This document shows positions 23,766 to 35,570 of a stretch of 64,000 nucleotides of DNA, in pieces (the stretch's first letter is position 1; each line of letters starts with the position of its first letter). The notes under the pieces were generated by a model. That model was not told the origin of the DNA. It saw nothing but the letters and a program-made list of their open reading frames with translations, and made no database searches. Both the position numbers and the translations under genes were made by a program. Where the stretch lies: the NCBI GenBank assembly GCA_009823505.1, contig VZQC01005745.1, positions 630,676 through 694,675 of the forward strand. The letters run 5' to 3'. Source of the stretch: Rhizomys pruinosus. Lineage: Eukaryota > Chordata > Mammalia > Rodentia > Spalacidae.

Positions 23766-26250
23766 TCTCAGAAATTTCTATTACATAGCAATTTTAAACA
23801 GACTCATAATATATGAAGAAAACTGAAAATGTAATAAGAAACCTCCAACTAAAAAAAGCCCAGGCCCGATGGGTTTCACAGAGAATTCTATATAAAAATT
23901 TAAGAGGACTTACAACCATTATTACTCAAACTGTTCAGAAAGATCAAGGAGAGGGAAATCTCCCAAAAATCCTTCTATGAAACCAGTGTCACTCTAATAC
24001 CAAACAAGGCAAAGATACAACCAAAAAAGAGAACTATGGATCCATCTCATTAATGAACATACGTGCAAATTCTCAACCAAATACTCAAACGCATACAGAT
24101 CCACATCAAAAAGATCATCCATCATGACCAACATGAATTCATACCAGAGATCAGGATGGTTAAACATACAAAAAAAAAAAAAAAAAATATCTTATAATAT
24201 ATATATATATATATGATCATAAAAACACATAAATGGACTGAAAGACAAAACCCACATGATCATCTCAATTGATGCAGAAAAAGCCTTCAACAAAATCCAG
24301 CATCCCTTCATGCTTAAAGTCTTAGAGGGAATTGGTCTGGAGGGATCATTCCTCATTGTAATCAAAACCATGTACAACAAACCCACAGCTAACATCATCC
24401 TAAATGGAGAAAAGTTAGAAGCATTCACCTTAAAGGTGGGAACCTGGCAAAGCTGCCCCCTGTAAAACTCCTCTTCAATATAGTGCTTGAAATGCTTCCT
24501 AGGGCAATAAGGAAAGAAAAGGAAATGAAAAGAGTACTAATGGGAAAAGAGCAAGTCGAGCTATACCTTTTTGCAGATGATATGATAGTTTACCTAAGGG
24601 ATGCTAAAAACTCCACCAGAAAACTCCTAGAAACAATTATGAGTTTCAGTAAAGTGGCAGGATAAAAAATTATCCTAGAAAAATCAGTATCCTTTCTTTA
24701 CACCAACCACAAGCAATGGAAGAAGGAATACGAGGAGATCTTCCCACTCACAATAGGCTCAAAAGCAATAAATACCTAGGAACAAACCTAACCAAAGACA
24801 CCAAAGATCTCTACAACAAAAATTTTAAACCCCTGTAGAAGGAGACTGAAGAAGACATCAGAAGATGTTAAGACCTCCCAGGATCATGGATTGGAAAAAT
24901 TAATATAGTAAAAATGTCCATTATACCCAAATTAATATACAGATTCAATGCAATCCCAATTAAAATCTCCACAAGTTTCTTCACAGACTTGGAAAAAAAT
25001 CCTTAACTTCATATGGAAAAACAAAAGACCCTGAATAGCCAAAGCAACCCAGAATGAAAAGAGCAATACAGGGGGATCTCTATACCAGACTTCAAACTAT
25101 ACTACAGAGCTATAGTTATAAAAACAGCCTGGTACTGGCACAAAATCAGACCTATAGACCAATGGAAAACACTGAAGACACAAACCTGAGCACATACAAT
25201 TACAGCCACCTCATATTTGACGAGGGGGCCAAGAAGACTCAATGGAGGAAAGAGCATCTTCAGCAAATGGTGTTGGCAAAACTGGATCACCACTTGTAGA
25301 AGAATAAAATTAAACCCCTACCTCTCACTCTGTTCAAAACTCAACCCCAAATGGATCAAAGACCTCAATGTGAAACCCAAAACTCTGAAGGTGATACAAG
25401 AAAACACTGGCGGCAACCTACAAGACATAGACTTAGGAGAAGACTTTCTAAATCAGACAGCAGCTGCACAGGAAATAAAGTCAACAATTGATAAGTGGGA
25501 CCTCAAAAGCTTCTGTACAGCAAAAGAAACAATCAAGGAAGTGAAGAGAAAACCCACAAAGTGGGAAGAAACCTCCACCAGTGATACAACTGACAGCATT
25601 AAATACCAGAATATATAAAATACTCAAAAAATGAAGAATAAGAAAACAAATGACCCACTCAAAAGATGGAATAAAGAGTTGAACAGAGATTTCACAAGTG
25701 AGAAAATACAGATATCTGAGAAACATCTTAAAAAGTGTTCAACATCGCTAAAAATTAAGGAAATGCAAATTAAAACCACTTTAAGATATCATCTCACTGA
25801 TAAGACTGGCTAGGATCAAGAAAAATAGTACCAAATACTGGAGAGGTTGTGAGAAAAGGGGAACACTCATCCACTGTTGGTGGAGATGTAAATTAGTTCA
25901 ACCACTATGGAAAGCAGTATGGAGAACCCTTAAAAGGCTCAAAATGAGCCTACCACCTGACCCAGGCATACCACTCCTGGGTATATACCCATAAGACTCA
26001 TCCTACCACAGAGATACATGCACATCCATGTCTATTGCAGCTCTCTTCACAATAGCAAAGAGCTAGAACCACCCCAAGTGCCCTTCAGCCAACAAGTGGA
26101 TAGAGAAAATGTGGTACATCTACACAATGGAGTTCTATGCAGTGGTAAAGAAAGATGATATCATAAAATTTGCAGGTAAATGGCTGGAACTAGAAGTTCT
26201 TATATATTAAGTAACACAGTGCCAGAAAAACAAACGATGAATGGTAACCC
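23766..26250 (+). pseudogene. L1 ORF2 pseudogene (RT to C-terminus)
   Basis: 5'-truncated LINE-1 ORF2. Translated pieces in order: an RT segment '[17 protein letters not shown]' (24256 on), the catalytic FADD box in 'LYLFADDMIVYL' (FADD at 24570-24581), the conserved '[14 protein letters not shown]' (about 25250-25300), and the cysteine-rich C-terminal region near 25840-25890. Intact ORF2 is about 1,280 aa and encodes endonuclease plus reverse transcriptase. Here the endonuclease is missing, and several stops and frameshifts (for example the stop just after 'CPL' near 24464) break the frame. A (TA)n tract lies at 24197-24216. It cannot encode a working enzyme. Confidence 0.9.
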
Positions 26251-26512
26251 CACAAGTACCTATTTCTAAGCCAAACTGAACAATGTTAATGTTATATTCC
26301 TAGTGATCTGAAAGCAGCTGTGCATTTATATTGTGAATCCCTTAACATGTTCTAGAATTAACCTACTATTTTCAGACTTTGGAATTTTGGTATATGGATG
26401 GAGGGTATATATGCATATTTTACAGTAATATAAAATCAAAATGGAAAAATGTGAATCCTGAAATATGATTTGGAAATAACATACAGTTTGTTTTCAAATG
26501 ACATAATTTCAG

Positions 26513-26561
<49 letters not shown>

Positions 26562-26832
26562 AAGCAATACAAGTTGAAACAACAACAACAACAAAAGAAC
26601 TGGGACAAAAAAAAAACCTGACTGAGACAGTGAAGTTCTCCCCCAAACAATAATACTTTGCTTTGAAAAAAAAAACTTTGGAAAGACTCAAAAAAAGACA
26701 TGTATGGCAGAATGCATGAACTGGGGTTGGGTGTGGAGCATGGAAAGGGAAATGAGTCTAAATTGGATTGAGAAATTATGTGCGATGTATGAAAAGTTTA
26801 ATAATAAAAATGTATAAAAATAAAAATTCACT
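26251..26832 (+). mobile_element. 3' UTR and tail of the preceding L1
   Basis: Follows ORF2 directly. It contains a (TA)n expansion (26511-26560) and ends with the shared L1 terminus: 'atggcagaatgcatgaactg', a G-rich stretch, and 'aataataaaaatgtataaaa'. The piece 26285-26345 resembles the short insertion at 57109-57224. Confidence 0.75.
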
Positions 26833-28345
26833 TAGAAAAACACTTTAAGCATGTAATTCTCATTGTGCATTGATTGACCTTTACTACAACTATGTCCCTC
26901 TTCCTAACTGCAGGCATCTCAAACCCACTGGACATAGTAAGCTTGGGTGAGAATACTTTGTCTTAATCTGGCCTTTACCAGTAGCGTAACTTTCTGACAT
27001 TCAACTCTTAAGCAAAGTATTGAAAAAGGTTTGTCTTCATCTTCCTTTGCCTCATTGAGTTCCTTTTCCTCTCTACTGCAGACTAGCTATCACTAACTCT
27101 TGGTCTTTTGCTTGTAGTGCTTTGCAACACCAGCCAATAAATGACAGTATTCTGGATTTGTCTTGTTTGAACTGGAGCAAAGGATATCTGCCATGGAATT
27201 ATTAGCCAAATTTAATTAGATATATTGCCATAAATTGATAAAAGCCAACAACTTCATAGGCTTTAATATCTGTGTCCCTGTCCTTCAGGAGCAGACTCAG
27301 TTAAACCTGTCTTTCTTACTTTCAGATTTTTTTCATATGAAAAACCTGCTTTTGTGCTACAGATTCCTGCAAAACTATAGGTAATCACAATACAAAGATG
27401 AATATCTTAAACTAAAGGCCAGCTCATCCTCATAGGCAGTGAAACAAAAGCCTAGTGTGGTGTGAGCAGGAAAGAAAAGAGACTAGGTGAAAATAGTTCT
27501 CTGAATAGAAAATAAAAATATCTAACATTTTTATTTTATATGGATATGTAAAGATAGAGGGCACCTTACAATTTGGGAAATTTAAATTAGCAATGAATCA
27601 CCAGTTACTATCTTATTTGACAAAATTTGTTTCTATCTTACAACATGACGAATATTTTTTTTATTCTACTCTTTCATTACCAAGTGTTGGTGAGGACATG
27701 AATAATAGGTTCTGCTACTGAGAGTACAAATCGGGACCACTATTATATATAAAACAATGTTGTTACTATCTAGTAAACTAAAGATAAATACATTGAACTA
27801 CCAGAAAAACAGTGCTCAAAACAAGGAGAAATGCTAGGTAAGATACCACAAACATGTTTGAAAGGCATTGGGACACTCACAAGAAAATAAGGCAAACCCC
27901 TCAGGACCAGAAAAGAAAAGGGAACTGCAAACTGGAAACATGTTGCATGAGCTGTCAGTGCAACTGTCTAGGGAGTTCTGCCAGTCCCTGTAGACATACT
28001 CACTTCAGTCAACACCGTTGCTTTTATCTGAAAGATGCTGAAGGACTTCATCCCCTAGCTCAATCAGACAAACATAAAGCACAAATGCACACTCACACAT
28101 GCACATAGACTCATGGGGCAGGACTCACAGAATAGACAAAAATAGATCCAGGCATCAGCATATAGTATACATACACAATTCTTTTGATAATCTGTAAAGC
28201 AATCTGAGCCATTCACGTTCGAAATTTGAATGAACACAAACAGCCTAGGCAATACACATGACAGAGACATCAGCAAACTCTTCAAGCCAACACTTTGAAT
28301 GCCTCACAGGCCCCTCTGCAAAAGAACTATAGTCAAAAACTTGAG
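26833..28345. other. No gene; mostly single-copy
   Basis: 27655-27800 faintly resembles an old L1 ORF2 3' region. Otherwise nothing recognised. Confidence 0.35.
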
Positions 28346-28536
28346 GGACCTGGAGAGATGGCCTAGCAGTTAAGAGTGCCAACTGCTCTTGCAGAGGACC
28401 CAGGTTCGATCCCCAGTACCCACATGGCAGCTGAGAACCGTCTGTAACTCCGGTTCCAGGGGAATCTGACACCCTCTTCTGACCTCCGAGGCATTGCAGG
28501 ACATGGGTGAACAAACCTACATGCAGACAGTACACT

Positions 28537-28582
<46 letters not shown>
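28346..28582 (+). mobile_element. B3-like SINE with CA-repeat tail
   Basis: Head 'gacctggagagatggcctag', B box 'ggttcgatcccc' near 28403, single 17-bp unit. The usual A-rich tail is replaced by about 20 CA units (28541-28581). Confidence 0.92.
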
Positions 28583-28584
<2 letters not shown>

Positions 28585-28892
28585 TTTGAATGTAGGGGAA
28601 CCTTCACAGCATAAAGTAACCCAAGCCCTATTATCCCTAGCAAGAAATAATGAAGAAAGTGAGTGGATAAGGAATCTGGAATAGAACTAGGTAGAGAAGC
28701 CATCATCAATGAGGTAGTGACCTGCACTTGCTGAGCCCCTAGGATGCACATAACATAGACTCATATAAGAGTGTGTTCTGTGTACTTATCTAGAGAGAGA
28801 TTTTAAATGTCCATCAAATCATAGCATAGTCTTTCATTGGTTTACTGTATACCATTTAGGATTTTTAAAGTATTATATTTAATATTGCACAT
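28583..28892. other. No gene; unassigned
   Basis: Nothing recognised. Confidence 0.35.
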
Positions 28893-28893
28893 C

Positions 28894-29042
28894 CAGGGCT
28901 GGCAAGATGGCTCAGCAGGTAAAGGTTCCTGATGTCAAGTCTGATGATCTGAGTTCAGTCTTTGGAAGAAGTTGTCTCTGCTTCCACACATGTGCCATGA
29001 CACATGCACTCAGTGGAAATAATAGTGTAAGAAAAACATTTT
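28894..29042 (+). mobile_element. tRNA-derived SINE (B3A/ID-related)
   Basis: 'gggctggcaagatggctcag' followed by 'caagtctgatgatctgagtt' and a degraded 3' half. Confidence 0.75.
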
Positions 29043-29229
29043 AACTATGCATACACTTAAAATATGAGTGGAAAACAACTCAGAGAGATTCCTCTAATAA
29101 CTCACACCAACTTTAACCTGAAAAACAAAACAAAAACAATGTACATAAGTATGGGAATAATGAACACAATGCTAAAATAGTAAATAGCATTTAGAAAGCA
29201 TTAACAAAAGAAGAAAGTATATATTTTCC

Positions 29230-29342
29230 TGTTTTGAGGCAAGGTCTTGTTATGTATCTAAACCGGGTATCAAACTCTTGGTCCTCCTGCCTTAGCCTCC
29301 CAAGTGCTGGGATTATAGGCATGGCCCACCACAAATGGCTCC
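29230..29342 (-). mobile_element. Old B1-like SINE
   Basis: Reverse: 'gaggcaaggtcttgttatgt', 'gcctcccaagtgctgggatt', 'ggcatggcccaccac'. Diverged, with no clear TSD. Confidence 0.75.
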
Positions 29343-29612
29343 TTAAACATTTTATAGTGAAATCCAAGCCATTTTATTGTTAATTCAGATAATCATGCTT
29401 TAAAAGAGAAGGTTCTCAAGGTAAACTCAAAATAAGATCATATGACTAGTACAATACCTAATTTTAGGCAAAATGATACAATGTTCCTCTTTAAATAATT
29501 CTTACAGTTCATACCATTAGGACATTCAGGGAGTTAAGGGGGATGTGTTCACAGTCAACTGGAGGAGGAGGGTCTAAATAAAACAATCCAGTTATTGGCA
29601 AAATGACAAACC

Positions 29613-29780
29613 TTTGTACTAGATTTTTTTAGGGTGCTGTTTATGTTACCTTATTATTATTTTAATATATTTTATTGTTGTTAAACTTTTTCATACGTCA
29701 TACATCATTTCTCAATCCAATTTAGACTCATTTCCCTTTCAATGCCTCCCCACCCCACCAGAGTTTGTACTAGATTTTTT
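29613..29780 (-). mobile_element. Short L1 3' end with 17-bp TSD
   Basis: The TSD tttgtactagatttttt at 29613-29629 and 29764-29780 brackets 134 bp. On the minus strand the L1 terminus (29660-29760) is followed by about 20 bp of foreign sequence before the final A-run, a possible short 3' transduction. Confidence 0.8.
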
Positions 29781-31323
29781 AATCAAAATTAGAGCAACTT
29801 TTAATTTTGTTTTTTATTGGTTTATATACCAGACTTTATTCCAAATTTATCTAATTCACCTCAATCAAAATTTTTGAGTAAACTGAAAATGCTCACATGT
29901 GCCCACATGTTTTACATATATACATATTAACAGAGAAATACATAAATACCCGTGGAGATGTATATAGAGGATTAGCAAGGACCCATTCTGAAGTGGCCAA
30001 ACAATTTTATTAATATGGGACAGGCATAAAAGAACAAATCAAATGCCTGCCTTTGCCACTTCTTTCAAGGCAGAAGGAGCCCTTTGATGATAGAACAGAC
30101 CCCATGCCTAGACCTTGCCCTGCGCTGGGCTGCAGAATTGCTGAGGTATGTGTTTATAAGCACACAAATCAACACTGAGCTGTAGTGAGACATTGAGACA
30201 GTCACAGAAATCCTCAAGTGACAGTCCAGACTGTGAGTCTGTCGGAGGAGACATCCCAAAGTTGAATCCTTTTTGAAAGAAAAGATGGCAGGGACAGAGT
30301 AACTCAGAGTCCTGTCTCATCCCTCTAGTCCAGGAATGGTCCCTTAGAGGCTCCTCACTGCTTGGGACACTGAGAGCCATGGGAAAAGAGACTTGCCCCC
30401 AGCCCTCACTACACCAGTCAGAACCACGGGTCACATGCATTCCAATCCTGGAGCTGGGAATGGGCTTAAATAGGTTAAGATTTATCATAGACTTCAATTA
30501 TCCGGGTTTACGAAGCTAATTAGAAGAAGAGGAAGAGGAAAGCAGACTCCATGGCAAGCATGGGAAGTATGACCAAATTTGAGTTCATAATGCAGTGGCC
30601 AGAGTGAAGCCGGGCAGCTAGCCTGATATGCTTGGGTATAGTTTAGCCTACTGAAGTCAGGCTCCCAATCATCTCAGTTTGAGTGAATAGGAGTGGCTTC
30701 CTCAGCTCAACCGGGAGATCTTATTGAAGCCAGATCAGAATTTAGGTTCTAGTGACAATCAGTGCTGTCCTTAATTTATCAACAGGGTCACCAATAAGTG
30801 CCAATTGTCTGGCACTTCAGATTGCCTTCCATTGGGGGATAAAGTCCAAATTAGCCTCCCAAGATATAAATAGAAACTTTTGTTCTTAATGTGTCATGGA
30901 AAACCATCTAGAAACCACTGCAGCTGGGTACAATGCTTAGTGAGCACTCCATATTCCCTCTCTGGATAAAAGATATCCTCCCAGATGAGGAGAGAATGGG
31001 ATTCTCACAGACTCTTTGAACTTCTTCCTTATGAAAAGTTCCAAGTTCTCCAGTATAACTAATTTTAACAAAGTGTTAGTGAGCCATTCAGAAAGAAAAA
31101 GCTCTTGCCTGCCTCAGAGGTGACCTAAACAGTAGACCAGTATTTAGATGAAGACCGAGAAAACAAAACAGGTGTAGGTGGCTAGTGGAGACAGCAGCAG
31201 TTAAACAGTAGTTAATACATCTTTATTATGTTTACTGAGGAAAGCAGTTCCAGCATTAGTTGCTCATTGTCAAGAGTCTTGAATGTGTCAGTGTGACTTG
31301 TGTATGATCACATGGATATGACT
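29781..31323. other. No gene; 1.5 kb single-copy
   Basis: A 129-aa minus-strand open frame (30108-30497) matches no family I recognise and has no visible splice or initiation context, so it is most likely chance. Purine patch at 30520-30540. Confidence 0.35.
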
Positions 31324-31690
31324 GTCTTAGTTACTTTACTTGTTGCTGTGATAAAACACCCTGATACAAATGTCTTAAGAGAGGAAGCATTTATTTCAGT
31401 TTGCAGTTCAGCTTTGGTTCATATCAGCTCCTCACATACTGTCCAGCATTAAACAGAACCATGAATTATGGAGTTCTACTAGTTGTCTCTTTTATGCAGG
31501 CCAATTGAAGTGGGAAGACCCACCCCACATGTTGCCCATATGTGGGGTGGGTCTTCCCACTTCAATTAACCTAATCAAGATAATCCCTCACAAAACTGAA
31601 TCTTTGTACCCCAACTCTGTTACCTGTTCTCTGCTTCACTTAATTCATTAATATGTGATGAGGATTAACCTGAGGTTTCATTCCTTTCAG
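31324..31690 (-). mobile_element. Rodent medium-length repeat, family C, with hairpin
   Basis: Opens 'cttagttactttacttgttg', a reverse copy of the family at 59780-60165. Contains a perfect 28-bp inverted repeat with a 9-nt loop (31503-31567). The right arm is native to the family; the left arm is its duplicate. Confidence 0.6.
31503..31567. repeat. Perfect 28-bp-arm hairpin
   Basis: Arms 31503-31530 and 31540-31567 are exact reverse complements; the loop is gttgcccat. Confidence 0.97.
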
Positions 31691-32500
31691 TTCTAGATGT
31701 TTAAACATTGCTTGTCTTGTCTCCCTTTGCTTTGCATGCCAACCAACACTATGAACTCTGCAACTTACTGAGTGTACCCAAAGACAAAAGAAACAGGTTT
31801 CCCCTGGGTTCAGAGGACAACACAGAAGTAAATATGTATGTCATGCTCAGATTTCTTTGTTGGAATATGGACAATGGAAATAGCAATAAAAAGTAAAACT
31901 CTTCTCTAAATGTGGCCTATAATGGTCTAGAAAATTTTCACTCATTATTCTTTGTACCTTTATGAACAATACTATATGTAGAATAAGAATAACGTGATTT
32001 TTGTTATAAAAAAGGAGATAGTCCTTGGCAGGCCTAGGCAGATGTTTATCTTGGTCATTCTAGATCCTTTCAAGCTGACAATCAATCGATGAACCATCAC
32101 AGATTGCATAATCATGACTAGTGTGCTTATGCAAGTGAGTATGAGTAATGTATTTAGATACCAAGTCCTGCTACTGCCTACACCAAGATGGCTCAGCTCA
32201 TTTGATCACAGCAAATATGGACTGGACTTCATTTGGTCAGCATAATTATATGTGCAGGCCTTTCTAGCCGGACTTGAGACTTTGGGGTACAGCCAAATTC
32301 CTTATATGTATGAAACTGAACACAGATGTTCACTAATTGGGTTTGTGTGAATGTTGCTGCGTTTACTCGTTGATTTTCTCTATATTAAGTTTTTAATTGG
32401 GCATGAATTAGTCTTAGTATTTTTACAGAGTAGTCCTGGCCATTTGAGCCAGACAAAGATAGCTGGCCACTATTTCTATAATACTATCTGAGCTTATGGA
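31691..32500. other. No gene; single-copy
   Basis: Nothing recognised. Confidence 0.4.
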
Positions 32501-32509
32501 AGTTAATAA

Positions 32510-32835
32510 AAAAAAAGGGAGAGTTGTAGGCAAATCTGGTCTCAGTTTAGATGTGCATGGGCTAGCACTCCAACCAGCGCCTCCCAGAGGCACAAGTGAG
32601 AGTCCTGGGACCTCCCTGGCCAAGCCCATCCCATGAATTGGGATGCAATGATGCAAAGGTGTGGGATTGGACCCTCGGAGGTGAGGTCACACTGCTTGAC
32701 AATGACCTGTAACATTTGAATAAAGCACTATTCTGTATTTGGATTCATACCTTACCGTGTGTCTGTGTGCTGTGCTTTCTCTGGAGTGCTTTCTACATGG
32801 CCCACCATGGAAATAAATGGGCCGAACCACAGGTA
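32510..32835 (+). mobile_element. LTR-like repeat (same family as 61392-61740)
   Basis: Has a polyadenylation-type 'gaataaagcactattc' near 32718. It shares ordered blocks with 61392-61740: 'gggacctccctggcc', 'gtgtctgtgtgctgtgc', 'ctttctacatggcccaccat' and 'aaataaatggg'. Family unnamed. Confidence 0.5.
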
Positions 32836-33199
32836 ACAGGTCCCAAAGAACAGCAAATTGAGATGTCACTGATCTTGCCTAACAGGGATTAACTAACCAA
32901 TCTTTCTACCCACCCCACCCTGCCCATACACACTACCAATAATGAATTTTAGCATTGCCTTTCTAGAATCTTTCTTCCGTACATGGATTAATATTTTTCT
33001 AAAGTTAATCTCATTGTATTACAAGGTTGAATGCTGTGTTTAGATAAAGTTGTTAAAGGACGAAAGAGCCTCATTCTTTAAAGTCTTTAAGGTTACAGTA
33101 TGAAAATCTAAGATAATTTAGTTTCTGGGGGGAAAAAAAAACCACAACTAATGATTTACTGTGAGAAAGTCTTTGATTAACAACAAAATCTGTTTAACT
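32836..33199. other. No gene; single-copy AT-rich
   Basis: Short A run at 33133. Nothing recognised. Confidence 0.4.
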
Positions 33200-33430
33200 A
33201 AGCACTTTCAGTTTATTCCGGGGTTGTGGAAGCACTTGTTTGCTCTTCATTAGACAATTATTGGACTGCTAACGCCTTTATGAGCTCTAATCACTTTTTT
33301 TGGCCTCTTCCCATCCACAGACATGGCTCTAATTGAGTTTACTGAGGAAGTGCATTATGCAGTTGTCCATCATTGATTGACAGGACAATTTTCAGACTTC
33401 CTAAGCAGCTAGTCAGCAGACTAGACTATT
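33200..33430. promoter_or_regulatory. Candidate conserved non-coding regulatory block
   Basis: Repeat-free, with a cluster of homeodomain-type TAAT/ATTA cores (33250-33290, 33330-33340) and an exact TGATTGACAG at 33374-33383. That decamer is the known PBX-MEIS/PREP composite site. Regulatory function is inferred only from motif content. Confidence 0.35.
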
Positions 33431-34109
33431 TGCCAAAAAAAAAAAAAAAAAAAACTAGAAATCTGAAATAGATGCGTTATTGAAAATCTTATTTTCTGTT
33501 GGGTTTACTTTTCTTCTAAATTGTTTCCTGTGAGTTCATTAACTTGCAAGATTAAGCATATCCTTCACATATATGAAAGCAGCCCAAACTCATATTATTG
33601 ATATAGGATGAGAAAGAGACATTTATTGAATTTCCAGTAAGTGTGAGCCTGTAATTGAGCACTTTATACACATTAACGTATTTAGCCCTCACAAAACTTC
33701 TAAATCACAGTTTGATTTTATAGTGAGGTAAAGTGAAACTCTGGGGAGTTGGGTTGTATGTCCAAAGCATACTATGTGAGAAGTGACAGTCAGATTGCCA
33801 CTGTCAAAAAAGAAAACAATGATACCATATTTTTGTTGTTATTAGATCCAAACATATTAATTTTCCAGAAAAGACTGTAGGCCAATAAGGAAATTTTATT
33901 GATTGAAGAAAAAGGTAAAAAGGTCAAGGATTTTCATTACTAAAAAGAAGGACCTCCTGGTGCTTCTGTTAGTGAAGCATTACAAACCAGCCCTCTGGAT
34001 AGGATTAAGTAAACACATTGCCTCTAAAGAAATTGTTAAAACCCAAGTCCCACAGAACACTTGTATCTAAAATTTATATTTCTACAAACCTCTGAAAACT
34101 CTACAAGAA
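33431..34109. other. No gene; A run and single-copy sequence
   Basis: A run of about 20 bases at 33436-33455; nothing else recognised. Confidence 0.4.
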
Positions 34110-35075
34110 ACATCCCTTTTTTTTAGAAATTAGGCAAAACATTTAAATTAGTACTGCACTGAAGAAAATATATAGATGACAAATATGTGCATGATAATAT
34201 GGTCAGCATTGCTGGCCTCTAGAAAAATGCAAAGTGAAGTCACGACACACTACTGTAAACCTACTGCAGTAACTAAAATCCCCCGAAGTAAGGGAACTGT
34301 ACAAAAGCTCACGAGGACACAGAACATCTGGGGCCTTCCTGCTTTGGTGGGGTAATTAATGATATGAGTGCTTTGGAAAAGTTTCACAATTTCTTTCAAA
34401 ATTAAATACACACCTATCATATGATCCAACAATCTCACTTATTTCATTCAACAAATAAAAGGCTATTTTATATTAATGCTTATAGCAGCTGTATTCATAA
34501 TTTCCAAAATGAAGTAGAAAAGCAAATGACTTTCTCTAGGAAAATGGATGGCTATTTAGTAGCTAATACACACCACTGTTCAAGAACAGTCCCCGGGGCT
34601 GGAGAGATGACCTTGCAGAGGACCAGGGTTCCATCCCCAGTGCCCACGTGGTGGCTGAGAACCATCTGTAACTTCAATTCCAGGAGAACTCCCGTTCCAG
34701 GGGAATCTGATACCCTCTTCTGACCTCCGCTGCATTGCCCAACACGAGTGCACAAACCTACATGCAGACAGTACATTCGTACACATAAAAATAAATAAAA
34801 TTAATATAAAAAAGCAGGCCCCTATGAAGTTACCTTGTAAGTAGGACTCAGAACCATACAGTGGTGAGTGGAAGAGCATAGCTTCAAGGGCTACAGAGCA
34901 TATGATTCCACATGGAATCCTAGAAAAAGAAGAATATAAAAGCTGAAAGAAGACCAGAGGTCACTGAGGGCTGAAACCAGAGGATTATGTCAGCACTAAA
35001 GAGCAGGAGGAAGAGATTTGCAGTGTTGGAATTCCTCTGTTCTGTCTGCTGTAGCTGTTATACAAATCTACAGAA
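34110..35075 (+). mobile_element. Ancient L1 3' part, interrupted by B3
   Basis: Shows the ordered pattern of the L1 ORF2 C-terminus ('atgatccaacaatctcactt', 'atagcagctgtattcataat', 'aaaatggatggctat'). 3'-UTR-like sequence follows after the SINE ('atatgattccacatggaatc'). Confidence 0.65.
34590..34822 (+). mobile_element. B3-like SINE, duplication variant, promoter deleted
   Basis: Head 'ggggctggagagatg' jumps directly to 'accttgcagaggacc', losing about 30 bp that holds the A box. The 17-bp unit is doubled (34673-34706). The tail reaches about 34815. Confidence 0.9.
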
Positions 35076-35080
35076 GAACT

Positions 35081-35084
<4 letters not shown>

Positions 35085-35124
<40 letters not shown>

Positions 35125-35141
35125 CACACACACACACACAA
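35085..35141. repeat. (CT)n(CA)n compound microsatellite
   Basis: CT at 35085-35120, CA to 35141. Confidence 0.97.
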
Positions 35142-35374
35142 GAGTGTTCTAGCATGTTAGTACTTTGAGAAAAAGAAAATCACATTTGTTTTCATCAGGG
35201 AAGAGTTTTGGCTAGGAGGGATCTAGTGTACCAAGGGCAATCAAAGTTCGTGATCACTAACAAGCTTCAGTTCATTGAAGTCAATGGGGATAGTCAGCTT
35301 TCATGTCTCCTGACAAAATGTTTCTATTAGGTTAAAAACTTCTTTCCCTTTTTTTGTGTGTGTGTTTCCTTTTA
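35142..35374. other. No gene; unassigned
   Basis: Nothing recognised. Confidence 0.35.
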
Positions 35375-35570
35375 TTTTTTTAATTTTCATTTTTTTATTG
35401 ATGCTTTGTGTATTTCATGCATCATTTTCCAATTCAGTTCAGGCATACTTCCCTTTCCCTTCCCCCCACCCACCCCACCCCATCCCAGATCATGCATTCT
35501 GCCATAACTGTCCTGCATCTTTCTCTCAGTTTTTTTTTTCATTTTTTAACAATAAGTGATAATTTATGAG
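35375..35570 (-). mobile_element. 5'-truncated L1 3' end
   Basis: Antisense copy of the same terminus as 5226-5420 and 41560-41719 ('cattctgccataactgtcct', G-rich tract complement at 35462-35485). Confidence 0.85.

Noticed and set aside
25054..25618. Possible functional reverse transcriptase gene at 23.8-26.2 kb
   Set aside because: Frames are broken by stops and shifts, and the endonuclease end is missing.
30108..30497. 129-aa minus-strand frame
   Set aside because: Long for chance but with no recognised domain, splice context or repeat link; kept only as a note.
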